From Pogostemon cablin (Eukaryota > Streptophyta > Magnoliopsida > Lamiales > Lamiaceae), in contig CM043013.1 in assembly GCA_023678885.1 (NCBI GenBank), positions 14,540,791 to 14,604,790 on the forward strand: a DNA stretch of 64,000 bases. Direction: 5' to 3'. The stretch's first letter is position 1; the number at the start of each line of letters is the position of its first letter. The translations under genes were made by a program, and so were the position numbers. The notes under the pieces are model-generated. The model saw only the letters and a list, made by a program, of their open reading frames with translations. It was not told the DNA's origin and ran no database searches. Positions 11,817 to 23,800 of this stretch are shown here, one piece after another.

Positions 11817-14800
11817 CTGTAACAACACATGAATACATATGTAGATTCATATAAAACAAGAAGCAGGTTGTCTGAATACATCATTTGATGAGGAAAATAT
11901 TCTAGCACAGATGCGGTGAGTTTGAAAATTTACTAATACTGATCGGGAGTGAATTAGGTAATGAAAAATATATGGACGAAATGCTCTTTCAGTGGAGTTT
12001 CCAATGCAACTAACAAAGAGACCTTTGGAATTTTCTACAAGGAGTTATGCTCGTTTTTCTGAAAGGTGGTAGGAGTACAAGAAAATCTGCCAAATTCGTG
12101 CATGTTTAAAGTCTTTTGAGTCTTTTGATGAGTGATATTTTCACCTAGATTTTAGTGTCTTTTTATATGTGTTTTCGTATTATTTTATCCATATTTTATG
12201 TTCTATTTGGTTGTGTTTTGTGTTTTTATTGAAATGTGTGTGAATGAGCTTAAACCTATGATTTTCACTTTTTATTTGATGCTAGATATGATAAGGAAGG
12301 TATAGGAAAAAGCGGATCTCAATTCGGAGTTGAAACGAAGGAGAACGAGCCAAAACAGTGAAGGAATCAGGGCAACAACAACACGACTGGCCGTGTCGCA
12401 GTGCACGACTCGTGTAGCTAACACGGGCATGTCCAGAATGGCCGTGCGGCGACATCTATTCATCCAATACGACCACCACTTGGCCGTGTTGCGGAGCTCG
12501 ACTCGTGTTGCAGCACACGACCCGTGTAACCAACACGGGCCTATAAGCAGAGGCCGTGTGCAGACATCAGAAGACACAACACGGCCACCTTATGGCCGTG
12601 TTACCGAGCAAGAATCGTGCTGTGTAAATTCCTGGAAAAAAATCAGAATCCTTCTAGAAGCCTCCCAAGGGGTATAAATACCCCTCCATTCAGATTTTAT
12701 GAGAAGATCCGAAATTCCACCTTCCACACACACCTCACACACCATTTCCTCCATTTCTCACCTTCATCTTCATCCATTCACCATCCATTAGATCTACCAT
12801 CATCCCACCATTAAAACCTTCATCAAATTGAAGAAAAGAAGCAAGGAAGAGAGGAAGATTGCAAGGAAAGGAAGAAGATCACCATTGAAGTGACATCAAG
12901 GGAGTTTTCATCCATACTTTGTAGTTCAACCTCATAGTTTTATCATGTTTTTGAAGGATCTTAATGTCTATGTTAATTTCCTTGTTAATATGGTAGGCTA
13001 ATCTCCCTTGTGAGATTAGCAACATGAGAGTTGTTGGATAATTTTGGGAATTTGTGTATTTTAATTCATATGTTGATTGGATCTATGATTTTCTACCATT
13101 GATTATTAATTGCTTGATTTGTATTGATGATTTGTGTGTTTAGTTGTTCTAAATATGTGATTAGATTGAGAAATCAATTATATGCTTAGGATAATTGAGT
13201 GAATCATTTCATCAAACACTTCATGTGCATTATAGATTGTGAAGAGATTGAGAAGTCCTTCATAGTTTAGAACCATTTGGTAGGACATGTGAAGGGATTC
13301 TCATTTAAGCTTAGTACCTAGTTGGAATTGTTTAAGTGAGAACCAATCTATTGAGCTATTTGATATTCATATCATATCCATCTCGAGAGGGAGTTTATGT
13401 GATTTTAGTGTTGGCCCTTAGTCTTCAATCCATGACACATATGAATTTGATACATAATTCCTAGAATTTCCACTTCTTAATTGTTGTTAATCTCACTTTT
13501 AATCAATTTGGTAAACCACTTTCCATCATCATCTTGTTCGTTTGATCATTGCTTGCATTTGATTACTTGTCATTTATTTGTTTACAACCAATCCCATTGA
13601 TGATTCGTCTCTATAAAATTACAACAAACGTGAGATCGCTTAAGCACTAGTGCCTACCTCCCTTGGGTTCGATAATTTCTTGAATTGGTCATTACCCACT
13701 AAACTATGGCTAATCAAATGGCGCCGTTGCCGAGGAGGTAACGGTTGCTAATAGCTTGAAGAAGGATCGTTTTGAGTAATCTTAATAGAGACATTTTTTT
13801 TATTTTTTTTATTTGTTTACTTGTATTTGCTTTGTGAAAATTTGTTCTAATTTCTCTTATCTTGAAGGTGTATGCAAACGAGGTCAAAAGGGAAGCAAGT
13901 CGAACCAATTAATCTAGAGCTTGAAAACACTTTGAGGAGAAGGAGAAGAGAGAACAAAACCAAAAATAGTGATTTTATGGAGAATTTTCAAGAAGATAAT
14001 CGCGTGGAGATAGAGCATGATGGGGAAGGAGGACACAATATGAACGTGCATGACAACGCACCTCAATTCAATGCAAATCTTCCTCAACAAGCCTATCAAA
14101 ATCATGGAGCTATGAACAACCAAGCTTTTCTTCAACAAATGGTGCAACAAGTTATAAGGCAACAAGGCTTTCAACAAGCTTATGCTCCTCCACAACAAGC
14201 TTATGTGCCACCACCTCCATTTCCGGTGCAACACGGGATGCAAAATGATCAAAGGGTGATCCGGGACTTCTTTATGCCAAGAGCAATGCCACAAATGATG
14301 GGACCACCAATTCATGCCAACAACTTTGAATTTAAAATGGGCTTGATTTCATTGGTGAGAGAGCAACAATTTAGTGGAACCCCGAATGAAGATCCTAATG
14401 CTCATCTAGCCCAATTTGTGGAGATTGCCAACACCGTGAAGATAAATGGGGTGAGTGAAGATTGCATCAAGATGAGGTTATTCCCATTTTCTTTAAAGGA
14501 TAGAGCAAGAACATGGTTATCTACCATTACTCCCGGTACGTGCAATACTTGGGACGAGCTAGCACAATTGTTTTTGAACAAATACTTCCCACCTTCCAAG
14601 ACGCTTCAAATGAAGAGCTTGATCACTCAATTCAAGCAAATGCCTCAAGAGAGTTTTTATGAAGCGTGGAAAAGGTTTAAGGATATGCTACGCAAGTGTC
14701 CACAACATGGTTTCCTGGAGAATCAACAAGTTGGATTTTTCTATCAAGGACTTGTGAATGGGCAAAGAGTGCTTGTTGATGCTTCGGCGGGTGGATCCGT

Positions 14801-17800
14801 ACTAGGAGTAACTCTGGAAAGGGCTATTCGAATTTTTGATGAAATTGCTACAAATGTCTATCAATGGCCATCGGAGAGAGTTAGTGGAAGCTATGGGTTC
14901 GAGAGTTATGATAAAGGGCAACAGTTTAGTGTAAAGAGTGTGACTGTGGAGCCACAAACACCAAGCATGGATATGATAGTTGCGGAGGTGATGAAGCAAA
15001 TGAGCTTGAACAAAGGAGTGAATAATCAAGAAGTCAATATGGTTGATAGTCGAATGGATCAAAGTGTGCTTCCTCAAATTGGTGTTAGTGGGGAACAATG
15101 GGCTACAACAATGCCACGAGTGGAGGACGTTCAATATATGCAAGGAAGAAATTACCAAGGTAATTATCAAAACAATTACCAAGGTAATTTCAACCAAAAT
15201 CAAGGAAGTTATCCACAAAGGCAAGGAGGATTCAATGCTCAAAGTAGTGGGAGTTCGCACCCACCACAACAACAAAGGAGGCAAGATAATTTTTCTTATG
15301 CAAACCCAAGTAATGCGGTTGCTTATCCTCCGGGGTATCATCCGCGAGCTAAAGCGCCAAATAATGAAGGGAAGGCGACTACCGAAGAACTTCTTGAAAA
15401 GTTGATTGCTTCCAACAAAACTCAAGAGGAAGTAATTGAAAGAAAATTCAAGGATTTTGAGGAAGTAAATGAAAGATGATTAAAAGCCATTGAGGAAAAT
15501 AGTGATAGAAGACTCAAAGCCTTGGAGTATTCATTTGGTCAAATGGCGAGCTCAATGAGTGCTCAACAAAAAGGAAAGTTTCCGGCTACAACCGAGGTTA
15601 ATCCGAAAGCTCAATGTTTATTTGTTGAAATGGAAAAGGAAAGAAAAGTTGAAGAAGGGTTGGTGGAAAGCAAGATTGTTGGAGAAATGGAAGAAGTATG
15701 TAAGAAAGAAGAGAAGGGGCCTAAATGGATACCCAAGTGGAAAAAGGTGCAAGAGGAAAAGAAAGTGGAAGAAAAGGGTAAAGAAGAGGAGTACAAACGT
15801 GATTATTGGGGTATTCCAATCATTCCATTCCCTATTCCCTATCCACAAATGTTTGTAAATGAGGAGAAGAAGAAGGAATTTGAGGAATTTGTGAAGTCGC
15901 TCAAGAAGAAGTATGAGGAGAAAAAGAAAGAGGAGCAACCCGAAACAAGTGAGTCGATGCTAAAAGGGGGGCCTACAAAAGTTGGTGATCCGGGAAAGTT
16001 CATAATCCCTTGTGATTTTGAAAAGAAAGGTACCCTTGATGCATTGTGTGACTTGGGGGCAAGCGTTAACGTGATGTCTCATTCCACGTTTAAAGACCTT
16101 GCAATTGGAAAGCTAAAGCCTACTACTATCCGTCTTGAAGTTGTCAATGGTGAGGTTGTGAAGCCACTAGGGATTGTTGAAGACGTGGAGGTAAAGGTGA
16201 AGGGGCTAGTTTTCCCGGTCGACTTCATGATTTTGGAAGTGAAGGCGGACCCCAAAGTTCCACTCATTTTGGGAAGACCATTTCTAGCCACCGGAAGAGC
16301 AAAGATTGATGTTGGTAGAGAAGAATTATCCTTGAGCTCAAAAGGAAAGAGTGTCACGTTCATGTGCAAGAAGGAAAAAGGGATCAAGCCTCATCATACA
16401 AGGCCTCCGGATGATTTCGATGATCATGATTCTCTTCTCTTTGACAATTTAAATTCATTTCTTCATGATTATATGAAAATGTCCAATTCTAACTTATCTT
16501 CTTGTGATGTTGATAGGATGAAAGCATCGGATCTTGATTGGAAGATTGACAAAGGAGAAAGAGGAAGTCCACTAGAATCACTTCTTGATGACGATTTGAT
16601 GCTCGTGAGCAAGAATGGTGAGGTTGAGCTAGTGGACAAGAAGAAGGCCAAGCTAATGTTCAAAGTGAGGATGCGAGGAGAAAGAGGGATGGACCATTCA
16701 TTGGTCCAATGATCGTGAAATTCCGTCCGGCTTGAAGACGTTAAACTTAGCGCTAAATGGGAGGCAACCCATTTTTTTTTTTTGATGCTTTTTGTTGATT
16801 TTGGTCTTGTAGGTGGATTGTGCTTGTGAGAAAAATACATGTTAAAGAAAGGAGAAGTGCTTCATGGATTTGAGTAAAAATGTCACCATTTGTTGCAAAC
16901 TTAATTCTCGACTCTTGTCTCGAGCCAAGTTTGGGGGGAAAGTGCATGGTGAACATAGCTTGAGTCGTGTGGATGCGTTTACTTCTCCACAAGAAGATCA
17001 TCAAGGGAAACTACAAGGGTAAGTCTCACCACTTTTTACAAACTTAAGTCTCAACTTGTTTCGATTTAAGTTTGGGGGGAGAGTGTGTGGTGTGACTCAC
17101 CAATTGAGTGTGCTTGATATGATGATATTGTGATAATGATAAGTCTTCTTGTAAAAATTGGTCAATTTTAAAAATTTTCTCATGAGTTTTGGTTGGATTT
17201 TGGTATGATTGGTTGTGTTGAAGTGCATATGAATTCATATTTTTAATGAAATTGTAGAGCTAATGGTGTTGTATGAGTTTTGAGTATGAATGAAGGGTAT
17301 TGGAAGCATGTGGAGCTTGGAGCAAATGCTTTCCTTACCAAATGCCTATTGAGGGAGTACTCTACACCTTATCACTTTTAATTGATTTTGATTTGGATTG
17401 AATGGATTAGCATGTTACTTCATGTGTTATGTTTTTTGAATGTTTATTTTTGTAATTTAGGATTTTCTTTTCAATCAAGGTTGGGATGATTTTGAGCTTC
17501 ATTATCATGGATGGTATGAATGTGTGCTTCATTGTTTAATGATGGTGATTTTTGTTTTTGCATGTTATGTGTTTTTTTTTTTTTTTTCTTGTTTGTTGAG
17601 TCTTTATTTTATGTTTTGTGTGTTTTCTTATTTTTGTCTTGGTATGTTTGGTGGTTTGTTTTGGGATGTTGTGAGTCATTTTTGAACATGAGTGGTGATA
17701 TGTTGTGGTAGTAAGTGATGACAAGTTATGATTAAGAATCTCTACACTTTCGAATTGTGACATGTTTTACTTAACTTGTTCAATTTTGAGATGAATGTGG

Positions 17801-20800
17801 TGTAATAAGTTTCTTAAGGTCCAATGCATAAGCTTGTGAGAATTTGAGCCTCAATCGTGCATACATGTTTTTTTTTCCTTCATGAGTGGATCGATTGAGT
17901 TTGATAAGCTAGAACTTGCTCAAGGACTATAGGAACGAGCCCAATTTGTGGAGATTAGTGACATGATCTAAGGTCATCCTTGTTATTATAGTCATTACCA
18001 TATATTTCCCTACCATGAACATCATCCCTAGTCAACCACTTTGAGCCTTAAAGCCTATTTATTATGATATAAGCACATTACAAGCCATGATTACCCACTT
18101 AAGCCTTACATATATACCATTTGTGTGGGTGATTGAGGAGATGGTAACTAGAAAGGTTTGATAAGGAAGAAAAAGAAAAAAGGAAATGGTAAACAAGCAA
18201 GAAAAAGGATGAAAAAGAGCACAAGAAAGAATGAACATGCAACCTCAAAACAAGAAAATGAGCAAAGCAACAACAATATGCTCAAGTATTTAAAAGTTTA
18301 AAGAAGGAAACATGCATCATAAGAAGCTCAATCTAAAGGAGAAAGTTGATGATTAGTGCTTGTGAACATTAAAGACAAGAAAGGAAGAAAGAAAAGTGGA
18401 GAAGTTGGAGAAATTGGCCATCTCTTTGATTACTTACACTTGATTAGTCACTCTTACCTATATTCTTCCTACCCTACCAAAGAGCCTATCATTACATCCT
18501 TAATGAAAGACCTTTTTGATCATTAATGGAAACCTTGGCGGTTTGTGAATATAGTCCACGAGCAAGCTTATAGCAAGTCGAGTCAATCGATTGATGAGTG
18601 TTGTTTTACCCTACTTTAAAGAGTGTTGAGTGAAATTGATATCTATGTGAGGCTTGGACTAAAAAGGGACTGTATTACACTATCATTCTCTTTAGATTGA
18701 ACTTGTTAATTCTTCATATCATGAATCTAATGTTGTAGGATGACTTAGCATAGTTTGTAATTCTTATTATTATTGATGTGTTGTTACTTATATTCGTTTA
18801 GATTTTTCATAGGTGAAAATCACTCTCCTTGGTTTATCATTTTCATTGTGCGGGGACGCACAACACTTTAAGTTTGGGGGTGTGATGAGTGATATTTTCA
18901 CCTAGATTTTAGTGTCTTTTTATATGTGTTTTCGTATTATTTTATCCATATTTTATGTTCTATTTGGTTGTGTTTTGTGTTTTTATTGAAATGTGTGTGA
19001 ATGAGCTTAAACCTATGATTTTCACTTTTTATTTGATGCTAGATATGATAAGGAAGGTATAGGAAAAAGCGGATCTCAATTCGGAGTTGAAACGAAGGAG
19101 AACGAGCCAAAACAGTGAAGGAATCAGGGCAACAACAACACGACTGGCCGTGTCGCAGTGCACGACTCGTGTAGCTAACACGGGCATGTCCAGAATGGCC
19201 GTGCGGCGACATCTATTCATCCAATACGACCACCACTTGGCCGTGTTGCGGAGCTCGACTCGTGTTGCAGCACACGACCCGTGTAACCAACACGGGCCTA
19301 TAAGCAGAGGCCGTGTGCAGACATCAGAAGACACAACACGGCCACCTTATGGCCGTGTTACCGAGCAAGAATCGTGCTGTGTAAATTCCTGGGAAAAAAT
19401 CAGAATCCTTCTAGAAGCCTCCCAAGGGGTATAAATACCCCTCCATTCAGATTTTATGAGAAGATCCGAAATTCCACCTTCCACACACACCTCACACACT
19501 ATTCCTCCATTTCTCACCTTCATCTTCATCCATTCACCATCCATTAGATCTACCATCATCCCACCATTAAAACCTTCATCAAATTGAAGAAAAGAAGCAA
19601 GGAAGAGAGGAAGATTGCAAGGAAAGGAAGAAGATCACCATTGAAGTGACATCAAGGGAGTTTTCATCCATACTTTGTAGTTCAACCTCATAGTTTTATC
19701 ATGTTTTTGAAGGATCTTAATGTCTATGTTAATTTCCTTGTTAATATGGTAGGCTAATCTCCCTTGTGAGATTAGCAACATGAGAGTTGTTGGATAATTT
19801 TGGGAATTTGTGTATTTTAATTCATATGTTGATTGGATCTATGATTTTCTACCATTGATTATTAATTGCTTGATTTGTATTGATGATTTGTGTGTTTAGT
19901 TGTTCTAAATATGTGATTAGATTGAGAAATCAATTATATGCTTAGGATAATTGAGTGAATCATTTCATCAAACACTTCATGTGCATTATAGATTGTGAAG
20001 AGATTGAGAAGTCCTTCATAGTTTAGAACCCTTTGGTAGGACATGTGAAGGGACTCTCATTTAAGCTTAGTACCTAGTTGGAATTGTTTAAGTGAGAACC
20101 AATCTATTGAGCTATTTGATATTCATATCATATCCATCTCGAGAGGGAGTTTATGTGATTTTAGTGTTGGCCCTTAGTCTTCAATCCATGACACATATGA
20201 ATTTGATACATAATTCCTAGAATTTCCACTTCTTAATTGTTGTTAATCTCACTTTTAATCAATTTGGTAAACCACTTTCCATCATCATCTTGTTCGTTTG
20301 ATCATTGCTTGCATTTGATTACTTATCATTTATTTGTTTACAACCAATCCCATTGATGATTCGTCTCTATAAAATTACAACAAACGTGAGATCGCTTAAG
20401 CACTAGTGCCTACCTCCCTTGGGTTCGATAATTTCTTGAATTGGTCATTACCCACTAAACTATGGCTAATCAAATGGCGCCGTTGCCGAGGAGGTAACGG
20501 TTGCAAATAGCTTGAAGAAGGATCGTTTTGAGTAATCTTAATAGAGACATTTTTCTTATTTTTTTTATTTGTTTACTTGTATTTGCTTTGTGAAAATTTG
20601 TTCTAATTTCTCTTATCTTGAAGGTGCATGCAAACGAGGTCAAAAGGGAAGCAAGTCGAACCAATTAATCTAGAGCTTGAAAACACTTTGAGGAGAAGGA
20701 GAAGAGAGAACAAAACCAAAAATAGTGATTTTATGGAGAATTTTCAAGAAGATAATCGCGTGGAGATAGAGCATGATGGGGAAGGAGGACACAATATGAA

Positions 20801-23800
20801 CGTGCATGACAACGCACCTCAATTCAATGCAAATCTTCCTCAACAAGCCTATCAAAATCATGGAGCTATGAACAACCAAGCTTTTCTTCAACAAATGGTG
20901 CAACAAGTTATAAGGCAACAAGGCTTTCAACAAGCTTATGCTCCTCCACAACAAGCTTATGTGCCACCACCTCCATTTCCGGTGCAACACGGGATGCAAA
21001 ATGATCAAAGGGTGATCCGAGACTTCTTTATGCCAAGAGCAATGCCACAAATGATGGGACCACCAATTCATGCCAACAACTTTGAATTTAAAATGGGCTT
21101 GATTTCATTGGTGAGAGAGCAACAATTTAGTGGAACCCCGAATGAAGATCCTAATGCTCATCTAGCCCAATTTGTGGAGATTGCCAACACCGTGAAGATA
21201 AATGGGGTGAGTGAAGATTGCATCAAGATGAGGTTATTCCCATTTTCTTTAAAGGATAGAGCAAGAACATGGTTATCTACCATTACTCCCGGTACGTGCA
21301 ATACTTGGGACGAGCTAGCACAATTGTTTTTGAACAAATACTTCCCACCTTCCAAGACGCTTCAAATGAAGAGCTTGATCACTCAATTCAAGCAAATGCC
21401 TCAAGAGAGTTTTTATGAAGCGTGGAAAAGGTTTAAGGATATGCTACGCAAGTGTCCACAACATGGTTTCCTGGAGAATCAACAAGTTGGATTTTTCTAT
21501 CAAGGACTTGTGAATGGGCAAAGAGTGCTTGTTGATGCTTCGGCGGGTGGATCCGTACTAGGAGTAACTCTGGAAAGGGCTATTCGAATTTTTGATGAAA
21601 TTGCTACAAATGTCTATCAATGGCCATCGGAGAGAGTTAGTGGAAGCTATGGGTTCGAGAGTTATGATAAAGGGCAACAGTTTAGTGTAAAGAGTGTGAC
21701 TGTGGAGCCACAAACACCAAGCATGGATATGATAGTTGCGGAGGTGATGAAGCAAATGAGCTTGAACAAAGGAGTGAATAATCAAGAAGTCAATATGGTT
21801 GATAGTCGAATGGATCAAAGTGTGCTTCCTCAAATTGGTGTTAGTGGGGAACAATGGGCTACAACAATGCCACGAGTGGAGGACGTTCAATATATGCAAG
21901 GAAGAAATTACCAAGGTAATTATCAAAACAATTACCAAGGTAATTTCAACCAAAATCAAGGAAGTTATCCACAAAGGCAAGGAGGATTCAATGCTCAAAG
22001 TAGTGGGAGTTCGCACCCACCACAACAACAAAGGAGGCAAGATAATTTTTCTTATGCAAACCCAAGTAATGCGGTTGCTTATCCTCCGGGGTATCATCCG
22101 CGAGCTAAAGCGCCAAATAATGAAGGGAAGGCGACTACCGAAGAACTTCTTGAAAAGTTGATTGCTTCCAACAAAACTCAAGAGGAAGTAATTGAAAGAA
22201 AATTCAAGGATTTTGAGGAAGTAAATGAAAGATGATTAAAAGCCATTGAGGAAAATAGTGATAGAAGACTCAAAGCCTTGGAGTATTCATTTGGTCAAAT
22301 GGCGAGCTCAATGAGTGCTCAACAAAAAGGAAAGTTTCCGGCTACAACCGAGGTTAATCCGAAAGCTCAATGTTTATTTGTTGAAATGGAAAAGGAAAGA
22401 AAAGTTGAAGAAGGGTTGGTGGAAAGCAAGATTGTTGGAGAAATGGAAGAAGTATGTAAGAAAGAAGAGAAGGGGCCTAAATGGATACCCAAGTGGAAAA
22501 AGGTGCAAGAGGAAAAGAAAGTGGAAGAAAAGGGTAAAGAAGAGGAGTACAAACGTGATTATTGGGGTATTCCGATCATTCCATTCCCTATTCCCTATCC
22601 ACAAATGTTTGTAAAGGAGGAGAAGAAGAAGGAATTTGAGGAATTCGTGAAGTCGCTCAAGAAGAAGTATGAGGAGAAAAAGAAAGAGGAGCAACCCGAA
22701 ACAAGTGAGTCGATGCTAAAAGGGGGGCCTACAAAAGTTGGTGATCCGGGAAAGTTCATAATCCCTTGTGATTTTGAAAAGAAAGGTACCCTTGATGCAT
22801 TGTGTGACTTGGGGGCAAGCGTTAACGTGATGTCTCATTCCACGTTTAAAGACCTTGCAATTGGAAAGCTAAAGCCTACTACTATCCGTCTTGAAGTTGT
22901 CAATGGTGAGGTTGTGAAGCCACTAGGGATTGTTGAAGACGTGGAGGTAAAAGTGAAGGGGCTAGTTTTCCCGGTCGACTTCATGATTTTGGAAGTGAAG
23001 GCGGACCCCAAAGTTCCACTCATTTTGGGAAGACCATTTCTAGCCACCGGAAGAGCAAAGATTGATGTTGGTAGAGAAGAATTATCCTTGAGCTCAAAAG
23101 GAAAGAGTGTCATGTTCATGTGCAAGAAGGAAAAAGGGATCAAGCCTCATCATACAAGGCCTCCGGATGATTTCGATGATCATGATTCTCTTCTCTTTGA
23201 CAATTTAAATTCATTTCTTCATGATTATATGAAAATGTCCAATTCTAACTTATCTTCTTGTGATGTTGATAGGATGAAAGCATCGGAGCTTGATTGGAAG
23301 ATTGACAAAGGAGAAAGAGGAAGTCCACTAGAATCACTTCTTGATGACGATTTGATGCTCGTGAGCAAGAATGGTGAGGTTGAGCTAGTGGACAAGAAGA
23401 AGGCCAAGCTAATGTTCAAAGTGAGGATGCGAGGAGAAAGAGGGATGGACGATTCATTGGTCCAATGATCGTGAAATTCCGTCCGGCTTGAAGACGTTAA
23501 ACTTAGCGCTAAATGGGAGGCAACCCATTTTTTTTTTTGATGCTTTTTGTTGATTTTGGTCTTGTAGGTGGATTGTGCTTGTGAGAAAAATACATGTTAA
23601 AGAAAGGAGAAGTGCTTCATGGATTTGAGTAAAAATGTCACCATTTGTTGCAAACTTAATTCTCGACTCTTGTCTCGAGCCAAGTCTGGGGGGAAAGTGC
23701 ATGGTGAACATAGCTTGAGTCGTGTGGATGCGTTTACTTCTCCACAAGAAGATCATCAAGGGAAACTACAAGGGTAAGTCTCACCACTTTTTACAAACTT

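Larger units (their letters stand above)
12126..13716 (+). repeat. LTR 1 of the array
   Basis: 1591 bp, TGATGAGTGATATTTTC to ..GGCTAATCA. By eye it differs from LTR 3 at roughly ten bases and from LTR 2 at about six, so all three are young. Contains a GGCCGTG-motif cluster (12388-12602), TTCTAGAA (12652-12659) and a TATA box in a palindrome (12669-12684). Small frames within it are not genes. Confidence 0.93.

Noticed and set aside
12272..12814. Frames of 65-115 codons repeated at 19029-19559 and 25763-26305
   Set aside because: They lie in the U3/R part of the array LTRs, overlap on both strands, and follow the LTR repeats rather than any protein family.
14802..15425. A 207-codon minus-strand frame opposite gag (also at 21558-22181)
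   Set aside because: It is the antisense shadow of a Gln/Asn-rich gag region, and the same holds for the other frames opposite gag and protease.
17520..17763. Cys/Phe/Leu-rich and Lys/His-rich frames in the array 3' region
   Set aside because: Produced by T-rich low-complexity DNA; both strands open at once, no domain.
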